Shown here: positions 45,698 through 53,866 of the stretch, piece by piece | Position numbering within the stretch: the stretch's first letter is position 1 | Layout: the number at the start of each line of letters is the position of its first letter | Source of the DNA: Roseovarius albus | GTDB taxonomy: Bacteria > Pseudomonadota > Alphaproteobacteria > Rhodobacterales > Rhodobacteraceae | DNA: 64,000 bases | NCBI RefSeq assembly: GCF_900172335.1 | Contig: NZ_FWFX01000011.1 | Span: 90,418 to 154,417 of the forward strand | Reading direction: 5' to 3' | The notes under the pieces: model-generated | Databases searched by the model: none | What the model was told of the DNA's origin: nothing | Seen by the model: the letters and a program-made list of their open reading frames with translations, nothing else | Program-made: the position numbers and the translations under genes

Positions 45698-46438
45698 ATG
45701 TATCAAGGCATGAAATTCTGGGTGTCCGATACGATTTGCGCGGGTCTTTCCCCGCTGGCCGGGCCGTTATTAGGCAAAGCCTGCCCACGCTTTGTCGACG
45801 GATTCCTCGTCACCACCGAGCTGTTGGCACTCGCCTGTGGCATCGGGTTTTTCCTTGCGATCGCCCTGACATTTGCGCGCATGAGTGGCCGCACCGTTCT
45901 GTTGTGGCCTGCACAGGTCTTCGTCTACGTCTTCCGGGGAACACCGCTTCTGGTGCAGCTCTGGATCATCTATTTTGGGGTTGGCAGCCTTGGGGAACAG
46001 GGATTGGGGCCGTTTCTGTGGACCTTCTTCAAAAACCCATGGTTAGTTGGCCTCTTGGTCTTGACGCTAAACACCAGTGCCTATGTTTCGGAAATCTTTC
46101 GTGGCGGATTGGCCAACATCGAGAGGGGTCAGATGGAAGCGGCTCTGTCCATCGGTATGCCCTGGCTTAGGGCGATGCGCCGGATCATGTTGCCACAGGC
46201 CATTCGCATCGCATGGCCCGCCTATGGCAACGAGCTGATCCTGATGATGAAGGGCAGCGCGCTGATTTCAACGATCACAGTGATGGATTTGATGGGGCAG
46301 ACACGGACGATCTTTGCCCGCAACTTTGACCTCAATACCTATCTCTATGCGGCCATCCTCTACCTTGTGCTGGCGGGTTGCATTTCTGCGTTCGTCGCAG
46401 TTATCGAACGGCGGTTTCGGCACGGCACCGCGCGCTGA
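45698..46438 (+). CDS. Polar amino acid ABC transporter, permease 2
   Basis: 246 residues, HisM-like, with about five membrane helices. The EAA loop is AALSIGMPWLRAMRRIMLPQ. It follows permease 1 after four bases and ends the operon. The open frame begins further upstream, but translation from the ATG at 45698 matches the family's length. Confidence 0.93.
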   Translation: MYQGMKFWVSDTICAGLSPLAGPLLGKACPRFVDGFLVTTELLALACGIGFFLAIALTFARMSGRTVLLWPAQVFVYVFRGTPLLVQLWIIYFGVGSLGEQGLGPFLWTFFKNPWLVGLLVLTLNTSAYVSEIFRGGLANIERGQMEAALSIGMPWLRAMRRIMLPQAIRIAWPAYGNELILMMKGSALISTITVMDLMGQTRTIFARNFDLNTYLYAAILYLVLAGCISAFVAVIERRFRHGTAR

Positions 46439-46468
46439 AGTTGGGGTCAATGACGCGCTGCCGACCGC

Positions 46469-47338
46469 TCAAGTCTGTCGGGAGCCGCCAAACATGACGA
46501 GGTTACCCGCGATGGTCAGAGCGATCCCTGCGATGGCGAGACCGGTCCATTCAAAACTCTCGAATATTGAAGACACAATCAACGCGACAATTGGAAACAA
46601 CACAGTCGCGTAGCCAGCCTGGGCAGCGCCGATGCGGTCGACCAACATCAGATAGCAGGTGAAGCCAATGACCGACGCAAACACTGAAAGATAAAGCAGT
46701 GCTGCGATGTACTGAGTGTCGCTTGGAAGAGGGATCGGGATACCCCGCGTTATGGCGATCAACAAAAGCAATACAGCACCAAGGCCCATGCCCCATGCGT
46801 TTGCAATAACGGGCGTGACACCCAACGCACTGTTCTTTCGCGACGCCATATTGCCGAGTGAGAAGAGGCTTGTTCCCAGGGTCGCCCAAGCGATGCCGAT
46901 TAGCGCATCCTTATTTGTGCTGATCGCGAGGTCTTGCCAAAAAAGCAGAGCCAGCCCAAGGAATCCAATAAGACCTGCACATAAGACGCGCCACGTGATC
47001 GCCGTGCCAAAGAACAAGCGTAAATTTAGGGCATTAAAAATCGACGCCAATGAGAAAATGACCGAGACCTGACCGGACGTGATGAAGGAAGTAGCATTGT
47101 AGAGCGCGACGAAATTGAGACTGAACAGCAAGGCTGCCTGAAGGACAACGAAGCGCCAGACTTTCGGAAAAACCAGCTTCCCGAATGCGGCCAGAACCAG
47201 CAAGAGAAGGACAGAGGCCAAGCCCATGCGATAGGCCACTGAGACCATTACGGGAATGGGTCCGATTTGCCAGGTAATCGCAATCCAACTCGTGCCCCAA
47301 ACAAACACCGTCATAATGAAAAGCGCTGCGTTGTTCAT
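46469..47338 (-). CDS. EamA/DMT-family transporter
   Basis: 289 residues with ten membrane helices in two repeats. It starts MNNAALFIMTVFVWGTSWIAI, the typical first EamA helix, and the second repeat contains GIAWATLGTSLFSLGN. Such proteins export small metabolites or drugs. The start at 47338 is three bases after the GST stop, so it is co-transcribed with GST–OYE–GST on this strand. The open frame reaches further up but that part lacks membrane-family likeness. Confidence 0.9.
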   Translation of the reverse strand: MNNAALFIMTVFVWGTSWIAITWQIGPIPVMVSVAYRMGLASVLLLLVLAAFGKLVFPKVWRFVVLQAALLFSLNFVALYNATSFITSGQVSVIFSLASIFNALNLRLFFGTAITWRVLCAGLIGFLGLALLFWQDLAISTNKDALIGIAWATLGTSLFSLGNMASRKNSALGVTPVIANAWGMGLGAVLLLLIAITRGIPIPLPSDTQYIAALLYLSVFASVIGFTCYLMLVDRIGAAQAGYATVLFPIVALIVSSIFESFEWTGLAIAGIALTIAGNLVMFGGSRQT

Positions 47339-47340
47339 GA

Positions 47341-48057
47341 TCACGTCTTGGGATCGGGCGAGAAATTCGCGGCGTTCTGAGCTAAAAAAGCGGCATCCTG
47401 ATCGCTGCCCCAATAAATCGGCCGCGCTTCGGGAATGGTCAACGCCCGCTGCACGGCGGGGCGCGCATCCATGCGTTCCAGCCAAGCTTGCAGATGATCC
47501 AGTCCATCGATGGACAAATTGGCAAAACTATGCGCGCGCGCCCACGGAAAAGTCGCCATGTCGGCAATCGTGTATTGGCCTGCGGCCAGCCAGTCTTGGG
47601 TCTCGAGCCGCGTGTTCAACACGCCAAGAAGACGCCGAGTTTCAGATTTGTAGCGATCAATGGAAAAGGGCTCATTGTGGCCGTTCGGCGCGGCGATTCG
47701 CTGAAAGTACATGGCCTGCCCCATCATCGGGCCCACGCCCGCCATTTGAAACATCAGCCATTGCAAGGTTTCAGACTTTTCCTTTGGCGCGATTGGCAGG
47801 AAGCGGTCGTATTTCTCGGCCAGATACCACAGGATTGCCCCGCTTTCGAAAACCGCGAAATCATCATTGCCACGATCGACGATTACCGGAATGCGGCCAT
47901 TTGGGTTCAGCGCCAGGTAATCCGGCGTCTTTTGATCTTCTTTTGAAAAATCGACCGCTGTCACATCGTAAGCGGCAACCGCCTCTTCCAGGAAAATGAC
48001 AGGCTTGTACCCGTTCATCGTGGCAGCAGTGTAGAGGTGGATATCCGGTTGCGACAT
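47341..48057 (-). CDS. Glutathione S-transferase family protein 2
   Basis: About 238 residues. The N-terminal thioredoxin-like domain has PDIHLYTAATMNGYKPVIFLEE and NPNGRIPVIVDRG, and the helical C-domain follows (about 95–220). The catalytic residue is not certain; the form resembles YghU/YfcG-type disulfide reductases. It lies between the OYE gene and the EamA gene. It resembles the other GST in this block closely in the N-domain. Confidence 0.88.
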   Translation of the reverse strand: MSQPDIHLYTAATMNGYKPVIFLEEAVAAYDVTAVDFSKEDQKTPDYLALNPNGRIPVIVDRGNDDFAVFESGAILWYLAEKYDRFLPIAPKEKSETLQWLMFQMAGVGPMMGQAMYFQRIAAPNGHNEPFSIDRYKSETRRLLGVLNTRLETQDWLAAGQYTIADMATFPWARAHSFANLSIDGLDHLQAWLERMDARPAVQRALTIPEARPIYWGSDQDAAFLAQNAANFSPDPKT

Positions 48058-48123
48058 AGGTCTGGCTTTCAAAGGCGATGTGGGACAGGCAGAGCGAATT
48101 CGCTCCGCCCGGCTTCTTTGTTA

Positions 48124-49206
48124 CTAGGCCGCGGAAGACAAGGCTTGGTAGTCGATATACCCCTTCTCGTCCCCGCCATAGAGCGTCTCATCATCCACCG
48201 AGTTCAGCTCAGCCCCAAGGCGCAGCCGTTCCGGCAAGTCCGGGTTGGAGATGAACATCCGGCCAAACGAAACAGCTGCAGCGCCTTTTTCGACGGCCTC
48301 GGCTGCACTGTCTTTGTCATAGCCGCCATTGGCAATGTAATTGCCGGAATAGGCCGTCCGAAGATTTTGGATCAGGTCCTTGTCCGGGCCCGATGGCTCA
48401 AAGCCCGGGAACGCCTCGACAACATGCAGGAAGGCCAGTTCACGCTTGTCAATCTCCGCGAACAGGAAGCTGTAGGTTGCGCTCGCTTCGCCGTCATGGA
48501 TGTCGTTGAAGGTCCCGGTGGGTGACAACCGGACGCCAACCCGTCCACGACCGATCCGCTCGGACACCGCATCGACAACGTCCAGCAACAGCTTGGCACG
48601 GTTTTCCGGGCTGCCACCATAGGCGTCCGTTCTATCATTGGTGTTGGTCGATATGAACTGGTTCAACAGATAGCCGTTCGCACCATGGACCTCGACACCA
48701 TCAAAACCGGCGTCGATGGAGGCCTGTGCCGCATCGGTGTATTCGGTCACAATCGTTTCGATCTCGGCCGCAGACAGCTCTCGGGGTGCCGATACGTTTG
48801 CCGGGCCGTCTTCAGTAAAGGTGGGCGCCTCGGCTTGAATGGCCGATGGTGCCAGCGGTGCGTTGCCGTGCGGCAGCAACGATGTGTGGCTGATGCGACC
48901 GACATGCCAAAGCTGCAGAACGATCTTGCCGCCCTTCGCGTGAACAGCATCCGTGATCTCTTTCCACGCGGTGATTTGTTTGGCGTTGTGAATTCCGGGG
49001 GTGTTGACATAACCCTTGGCCATCGGTGCGATCTGCGAGCCTTCCGAGACTATCAGGCCCGCGCTGGCGCGTTGCGCATAGTACGTCACGGCGATCTCGT
49101 GCGGCGTGCCGTCGCGATGGGCGCGGTTGCGCGTAAGGGGGGCCATAAAGACCCGGTTTTTGACGTCGATATCGCCCAGTTTGGTGGGCTCAAAGAGAAT
49201 GCTCAT
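48124..49206 (-). CDS. Old yellow enzyme-family reductase (NemA-like)
   Basis: 360 residues, FMN-dependent (beta/alpha)8 barrel. Motifs are MAPLTRNRAHRDG near the start, LWHVGRISHTSLLP, FDGVEVHGANGYLLNQFIS with the His-x2-Asn substrate pair, and VSFGRMFISNPDL at the end. OYEs reduce electrophilic alkenes, quinones and nitro compounds with NAD(P)H. Placement between two GST genes supports an electrophile-detoxification role. Confidence 0.92.
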   Translation of the reverse strand: MSILFEPTKLGDIDVKNRVFMAPLTRNRAHRDGTPHEIAVTYYAQRASAGLIVSEGSQIAPMAKGYVNTPGIHNAKQITAWKEITDAVHAKGGKIVLQLWHVGRISHTSLLPHGNAPLAPSAIQAEAPTFTEDGPANVSAPRELSAAEIETIVTEYTDAAQASIDAGFDGVEVHGANGYLLNQFISTNTNDRTDAYGGSPENRAKLLLDVVDAVSERIGRGRVGVRLSPTGTFNDIHDGEASATYSFLFAEIDKRELAFLHVVEAFPGFEPSGPDKDLIQNLRTAYSGNYIANGGYDKDSAAEAVEKGAAAVSFGRMFISNPDLPERLRLGAELNSVDDETLYGGDEKGYIDYQALSSAA

Positions 49207-49239
49207 TCGATTAGTCCTTCGATGTTTGGGTGTGTGAAG

Positions 49240-49860
49240 TTAAAAGTGCGCTTGGTCGGGGATCAGGACGCCTTTGGCGCAGCCCGGGCGTTTAGCGATA
49301 TGATCATGCCAGCGTCCAAGGTTTGGAAACGCGTCCAGGTCGATGTCGATGGCATCATGCGCGCGTACCCAACACCAGTTGGCAATGTCCGCGATTGAAA
49401 AATCACCGGCCAAATATTCGCGGTCCGACAGTCGTGTATCAAGCACGCCATAGAGCCGCCGCGTTTCGGTGTGATACCTCTCGATGACAGCTGGGAGTTT
49501 CTCCGGGAAGCTGTGAGAGAAGACGTAGGCCTGGCCTTGCATCGGGCCAACCCCGGCCATCTGGAACATCAGCCACTGAATGACTTCCGAGCGGCCGCGG
49601 GCATCCGCAGGCAACAGTTTGCCGGTCATTTCGGCCAAGTAAATCATGATCGCGCCTGACTCGAAAACTGCGAAATCGCCGTTGTCACGATCCACAATAG
49701 CAGGGATACGACCGTTGGGATTCAGCTGCATGTAAGCCGGATCTTTTTGTTCACCGTTTCCAAGATCAAGCGCGTTCAGAGTGTAGTGCAGGCCGAGCTC
49801 TTCCAAGGTAACAGAGGCTTTCCATCCATTGGGCGTTGCAGCTGTATATAAATCGATCAT
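49240..49860 (-). CDS. Glutathione S-transferase family protein 1
   Basis: 206 residues with the same N-domain layout as the second GST ([47 protein letters not shown]) and a helical C-domain, resembling YfcG/YghU proteins that bind glutathione without a classic Tyr or Ser nucleophile. It is the first gene of the GST–OYE–GST–EamA run. Confidence 0.88.
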   Translation of the reverse strand: MIDLYTAATPNGWKASVTLEELGLHYTLNALDLGNGEQKDPAYMQLNPNGRIPAIVDRDNGDFAVFESGAIMIYLAEMTGKLLPADARGRSEVIQWLMFQMAGVGPMQGQAYVFSHSFPEKLPAVIERYHTETRRLYGVLDTRLSDREYLAGDFSIADIANWCWVRAHDAIDIDLDAFPNLGRWHDHIAKRPGCAKGVLIPDQAHF

Positions 49861-49996
49861 GTGTGTCGTCTTTCTCTAATCTCACTGGCCGAAAGTGTCC
49901 GTGCGTTCGCCAAGGAAGATGACGGCGCAGTGAGATATCAATAGCAGTGCAGGGGTTAGGAACTCAGGGCAGCGTCGGCCCTGTTCAGTCACGGTT

Positions 49997-50470
49997 TTAG
50001 TTATTGGTGTGGGAGTTGTAGACTTTGCCACTGATCTTCCACACGTCACCCTCTTTGTAGAGCACAAAGAAATCAGTGAAGCGGTTGCCACCCCAATCAA
50101 TGAACTCAACCCGAGCTGCCGCAGCAGGACCGGATACGTTGATCCAGGCAATATGGTGACGCACGTTGTCTGATGGTCCACCATCGGCGATCGCGCCCGC
50201 AAACGTATCCGCATCCATATTGTAAACCGTGCCACCGATGGAGCCGACAACGTGAGCGTGGTCATAGAAAGCTGTGCGGGTCAGAGCACCATCTCCGGTG
50301 CGTGCGGAAATAATGTAGGGCTGTAGCGCTTCTTCAATGGCTTCGTATTCGTCGAAGGAAGCTATTTCTTCGGTCATTGCAGTACCCTGAGCTGTTGCGA
50401 ATTGCCCTGTCGTCACAATTGACGTGAGGACAATCAGAAAAGCAAAATTGTTGAGTTTCATGCGGTTCAT
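49997..50470 (-). CDS. Exported NTF2-like/lumazine-binding-like protein, copy A
   Basis: 157 residues with a signal peptide (cleavage near ATAQG). The remaining 128 form an NTF2-like fold: YEAIEEALQPYIISARTGDG, then ALTRTAFYDHAHVVGSI, HHIAWINVSGPAAAARVEFIDWG and FTDFFVLYKEGDVWKISGKVYNSH. Copy C (51733) is very similar but without a signal peptide. AAAGGAACGTCCA precedes the ATG at 50470. Such small proteins may act on or bind small molecules; the role is not known. Confidence 0.82.
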   Translation of the reverse strand: MNRMKLNNFAFLIVLTSIVTTGQFATAQGTAMTEEIASFDEYEAIEEALQPYIISARTGDGALTRTAFYDHAHVVGSIGGTVYNMDADTFAGAIADGGPSDNVRHHIAWINVSGPAAAARVEFIDWGGNRFTDFFVLYKEGDVWKISGKVYNSHTNN

Positions 50471-50522
50471 TGGACGTTCCTTTCGGGGAAGGGTTAAGGT
50501 GTTAAGGTTTGCCGGTGAGGGA

Positions 50523-50896
50523 TCAGCTATGAGCGTGTGAATCCCAGACTTTTTGGCGGATCACCCATTGATTGTTGCGTTTTTCGAGGACGTATAGGTC
50601 GGAAAAGAGACCCCGCTGCAGTCCGTGAACTCGACAATTGCAGCGGCTGACGGGCCCGTGACATCAATTAGCGAGACATGATGATGTTGGTCGGGGCAGG
50701 GTCTAGCGGTGCCATTTGCGCCCGCTATCGCCGCGCTCAAATCAAGATATAAAGCTTCATCCGTTGGATCGTTTTCAAGCGCCGGCGCTTGTTCCGACAT
50801 TCCAAAGGACGATCTCAGAACACACTCGATTGCTGCGACTTCTGCATAGCTAGCGCTCTCACCAGCGGATGTGTTTGGCGTTGCGATGCTGGCCAT
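50523..50896 (-). pseudogene. Frameshifted NTF2-like copy B
   Basis: The frame from the ATG at 50896 gives a protein with SYAEVAAIECVL and HHHVSLIDVTGPSAAAIVEFTDCSG, aligning to copies A and C. It then leaves the family pattern near 50605. Another frame from there to the TGA at 50523 continues it with FSDLYVLEKRNNQWVIRQKVWDSHA, matching the C-termini of A and C. So an indel in the region of TCTCTTTTCC breaks the gene. The N-terminal half also lacks the middle piece found in the copies. The ribosome binding site GGAGATTCGAA is the same as in copy C. Confidence 0.75.
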
Positions 50897-50932
50897 TTCG
50901 AATCTCCAGATATTAATTTTCGTGATTTTCTG

Positions 50933-50950
50933 ATCTACATGTATGTAGAT
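50933..50950. promoter_or_regulatory. TetR-type palindrome, site 1
   Basis: ATCTACATGTATGTAGAT, a perfect 8+8 palindrome with two central bases. It lies 37 bases before the start of the broken NTF2-like copy B and about 170 before the TetR gene. Similar sites lie at 51084 and 51670. Confidence 0.75.
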
Positions 50951-51083
50951 ACATGTGATAGCGAAATCGATTGCCATCACAAAAAGTTCATTGCCTTGCG
51001 ATCTGACGCTAGGATCGCGCTGGAGCCGGCTTAGGTCTTCCCTACGCCAACAAACCTTGTTTTTGGCCATTGACTCTTGCCTT

Positions 51084-51101
51084 ACCTACATGAATGTAGA
51101 T
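51084..51101. promoter_or_regulatory. TetR-type palindrome, site 2
   Basis: ACCTACATGAATGTAGAT, 7 of 8 arm positions paired around two central bases. It lies 17 bases before the TetR start codon, just upstream of its ribosome binding site (AAAGGAG), and suggests autorepression. Confidence 0.7.
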
Positions 51102-51117
51102 TTAAAGGAGAGCGAAA

Positions 51118-51651
51118 ATGACCGACACCCGCACCCGCATTCTGGATTTGGCAGAGGACTTTACTCAGACCAAGGGTTTCAATAATTTCAGCTACCTTGA
51201 TCTTGCGGCAGAAATTGGGGTGAAAAACTCCAGCATCCACTATCACTTTAAAGCCAAGGCCGATCTTGCTCTGGCACTTGTCGAACGTATCCGCAAGACG
51301 CATGGCGATGCATGCAATGCCTTTAACCAAAGGCTTGAGACCCCACAAGAACGGCTTGGCGCGCTGATGGACCACTTCAAAGGCTACGTTCAGAATGAAA
51401 AGATCTGCATGTGCGGGATGATGGCCGCCGAGTTTGAAACGGTCAGCCCTGAGGTGCGTACGGCGTTGGCTCTTTACTTCCGAGATATGCGCGAGTGGCT
51501 CGCGGAGCAGTTCACTCAAATGAACGACCCCAACCCCGGAGATCGTGCACTTCAGTTCCTCAGCAGCCTCGAAGGCTCGGTGTTGCTTGCACGTTTGGAG
51601 GCTGATCCTGCGATGATCAATCGGGCACTTGACGGTTTTGTGAGCCGCTAG
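51118..51651 (+). CDS. TetR-family regulator of the NTF2-like/redox genes
   Basis: 177 residues. The N-terminal HTH has RILDLAEDFTQTKGFNNFSYLDLAAEIGVKNSSIHYHF-type sequence (residues about 6–43), followed by a helical ligand domain with GMMAAEFETVSPEVRTAL. Palindromes of one design occur before this gene and before two NTF2-like genes, so it probably represses these. Inducers are unknown; electrophiles or quinones are plausible from the neighbours. Confidence 0.92.
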   Translation: MTDTRTRILDLAEDFTQTKGFNNFSYLDLAAEIGVKNSSIHYHFKAKADLALALVERIRKTHGDACNAFNQRLETPQERLGALMDHFKGYVQNEKICMCGMMAAEFETVSPEVRTALALYFRDMREWLAEQFTQMNDPNPGDRALQFLSSLEGSVLLARLEADPAMINRALDGFVSR

Positions 51652-51669
51652 CTCTTTTTTGTTCTTGCT

Positions 51670-51687
51670 ATCTACTTACATGTAGGT
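51670..51687. promoter_or_regulatory. TetR-type palindrome, site 3
   Basis: ATCTACTTACATGTAGGT, matching sites 1 and 2 with two arm mismatches. It lies 46 bases before the start of NTF2-like copy C and just after the TetR stop. Confidence 0.65.
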
Positions 51688-51732
51688 CAATTACTTTGGC
51701 AATGCCAACTCAACCTCCGATGGAGATTCGAA

Positions 51733-52152
51733 ATGTCTAATAACATCACCGCTGCACTTAGCGTCGAAACCACAGCAGACGAAGCACAAAGCTTTGGTGA
51801 ATACAAAGCAATCGAAAAGGCGTTGAAGCCTTACATCGATGCTGCAAAAACGGGCGACGGCGCTCTGTCCCGCACCGCCTTCCTCGACCACGCCTACGTC
51901 ACTGGCTCTGTGGATGGGGCGCATTACGACATGGATGTAGACACATTCGCAGGCGCTGTTTCCGAAGGCGGCCCCGCCCCCGATGTTCAACATCATATCG
52001 CATGGATCAATGTCTCCGGTCCTGCCGCTGCAGCCCGCGTCGAATTCATCCACTGGGGCGAAAACCGCTTCACCGATTTCTTTGTGCTCTATAAGAAAGA
52101 CGGCGCGTGGAAAATCAGCGGTAAAGTCTACGACTCTCACTCCAAAAACTGA
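51733..52152 (+). CDS. NTF2-like/lumazine-binding-like protein, copy C
   Basis: 139 residues with no signal peptide. The fold segments match copy A: YKAIEKALKPYIDAAKTGDGALSRTAF, then HHIAWINVSGPAAAARVEFIHWGENRFTDFFVLY and KISGKVYDSH at the end. GGAGATTCGAA before the ATG equals that of copy B. A TetR palindrome lies upstream. It is cytoplasmic, whereas copy A is exported, so the pair may act on both sides of the membrane. Confidence 0.82.
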   Translation: MSNNITAALSVETTADEAQSFGEYKAIEKALKPYIDAAKTGDGALSRTAFLDHAYVTGSVDGAHYDMDVDTFAGAVSEGGPAPDVQHHIAWINVSGPAAAARVEFIHWGENRFTDFFVLYKKDGAWKISGKVYDSHSKN

Positions 52153-52291
52153 TCACCGACGTCGTTGGGTCCAGAGGGTCAAAGCTCCCCTGCCTCAGAC
52201 GTCACCACCAACCCGCCGTCATCGAGGCACTCTTTGCTGCTCACCCTTCGCAGCAGGTTGGCTCTTGCGGCCCACTCAAAAGGAAAATTCA

Positions 52292-52858
52292 ATGTCCCAC
52301 ATGATCGTACACACCGAAGAAACTGCTCCCGAAGCAAGCAAGCCCATCATTGAGGCCACCAAGAAAGCCTTCGGGTTTCTACCCAACCTGACCGCGACTT
52401 TCGCGGAATCCCCGGCCATGGTCGAAGCTTATGGTGTTCTGGCTGGTCATTTTGAGAAGACCGACCTGACACCAACCGAGCGTCAGATCGTGTTGATGAC
52501 GACAAGCCGGGAAAACGGCTGCACCTATTGCATGGCCGCTCACTCAACGGTTTCTCAAATGCAGAACGTTCCGGCAGACGTGATCGACGCCCTTCGCAAT
52601 GACACCACAATCGCAGATCCCAAGCTGCAAGCCCTGCAGGTCTTCACAACGCGCATCCATGAAACCCGAGGCAACGTGGATCAAGTCGATCTCGATGCTT
52701 TTCATGCAGCTGGTTACACCAAGGCAAACATTCTCGATGTGATCTTGGGCGCAGGTCTGAAAACTCTGTCCAATTACACCAATCACATCGCCGAAACACC
52801 GCTTGACGCGCCGTTCCAGGCAAATGTTTGGTCGGGCAAAACATCGGCCGCGGCCTAG
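52292..52858 (+). CDS. Carboxymuconolactone decarboxylase/AhpD-like protein
   Basis: 188 residues of the AhpD-like family. The CxxC pair is in SRENGCTYCMAAHS, the catalytic signature of alkylhydroperoxidase-type members, with helical surroundings LTPTERQIVLMTTS. A role in peroxide or thiol-redox defence is likely. AGGAAAATTCA precedes the ATG at 52292. It follows copy C by 140 bases and is probably in the same operon. Confidence 0.88.
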   Translation: MSHMIVHTEETAPEASKPIIEATKKAFGFLPNLTATFAESPAMVEAYGVLAGHFEKTDLTPTERQIVLMTTSRENGCTYCMAAHSTVSQMQNVPADVIDALRNDTTIADPKLQALQVFTTRIHETRGNVDQVDLDAFHAAGYTKANILDVILGAGLKTLSNYTNHIAETPLDAPFQANVWSGKTSAAA

Positions 52859-52866
52859 ACTCCTGA

Positions 52867-52894
52867 TCCCGCGCGCGCCCAAGCACGCGCGGGA
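52867..52894 (+). terminator. GC-rich hairpin after the AhpD-like gene
   Basis: TCCCGCGCG (52867–52875) pairs perfectly with CGCGCGGGA (52886–52894), with a 10-base loop. No U run follows, so it may be a Rho-assisted or partial terminator. Confidence 0.55.
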
Positions 52895-53105
52895 CGCCTC
52901 CGCCTCCAAAACGTCACTGGCCTTCTGCAACAGATTGGATGTGATCCCCTGCATCGCAGGCAACCCTATGCCGCCTGCAATCGTGGCGTTCTACCTCCGT
53001 CGCCCGTCGCGCAAGTCAAACGGATTTATCTTTGATCACCAAAATGGACCGGACCAAAAAAGAGTGCGACGCACCCCGTCACCTAACTTCCAGGAGACAT
53101 TTCCG

Positions 53106-53549
53106 ATGATCAAGATGTTTTTGCTTAGCTCCATTGTTTTCGCAGCCGGAATTGGCGTCCCCATTATGGCCGCGATCAATGCAGGATTGGGTGCGCGCCT
53201 GGCAAGCCCGACTCTCGCAACCGCAATTCTGATGTTGGTTGGCCTCATCCTCTCAACCGCGTATCTGATGGTCCAAGGCCTTCCGTCACTACCAACAACC
53301 ATGCCGCCGCTCTACTCAATGTCGGGCGGGTTTTTTGTTGTCTTCTATGTTCTCGCTGTGACAGCCATCACGCCAAAGATCGGGCTTGGAAACGCAATTT
53401 TTCTCGTCTTGCTGGGCCAGATCGTATCCACCAGTATCATCGACCATTTTGGGCTTTTCGGCGCGATCAAAACACCAATCACTGCGCAAAAAGGTCTCGG
53501 TATCGCCCTCATGACACTTGGCATATTCCTCGTGCGTAAGGTCGTTTGA
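53106..53549 (+). CDS. YdcZ/DUF606-like membrane protein
   Basis: 147 residues with about five membrane helices. The start IVFAAGIGVPIMAAINAGLGARL and the last part AITPKIGLGNAIFLVLLGQI match the DMT-related YdcZ (DUF606) family, often half-size transporters that work as pairs. The ATG at 53106 is taken after GGAGACATTTCCG. Confidence 0.85.
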   Translation: MIKMFLLSSIVFAAGIGVPIMAAINAGLGARLASPTLATAILMLVGLILSTAYLMVQGLPSLPTTMPPLYSMSGGFFVVFYVLAVTAITPKIGLGNAIFLVLLGQIVSTSIIDHFGLFGAIKTPITAQKGLGIALMTLGIFLVRKVV

Positions 53550-53812
53550 TCAGGTTCTACGCGCGCGAGATCAATGTGTCGGTCGTGGAACTCGCAAACT
53601 GTTCAAACAGCAGGTGCTTACAAGGCCCAAATCGTGTCCCATGGATTCGCGTTCAAGCAGGCAAGGACGCCCCAGTCTCTTTTGTTAATGGGAGGCGTAC
53701 GCCAGGATCGTAATTGACATAAGTAGTTATTAATAAGGTGATCTTTCATGGCTCACGAAACTGTTACGAAATAGACTTACTTAGCGTTTGCAATTTAAGA
53801 CGACCGGTCATA

Positions 53813-53828
53813 TTACATTTATATGTAA
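53813..53828. promoter_or_regulatory. Possible related palindrome before the Tat-exported hydrolase
   Basis: TTACATTTATATGTAA, an inverted repeat with arms TTACAT/ATGTAA and four central bases. It resembles the 51-kb TetR sites in half-site core (ACAT/ATGT) but with wider spacing, and is 39 bases before the gene start. It could be an AT-rich chance match. Confidence 0.35.
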
Positions 53829-53866
53829 GAAACTTCCTTCGCAACCAAACACCGATAGGACACCCA

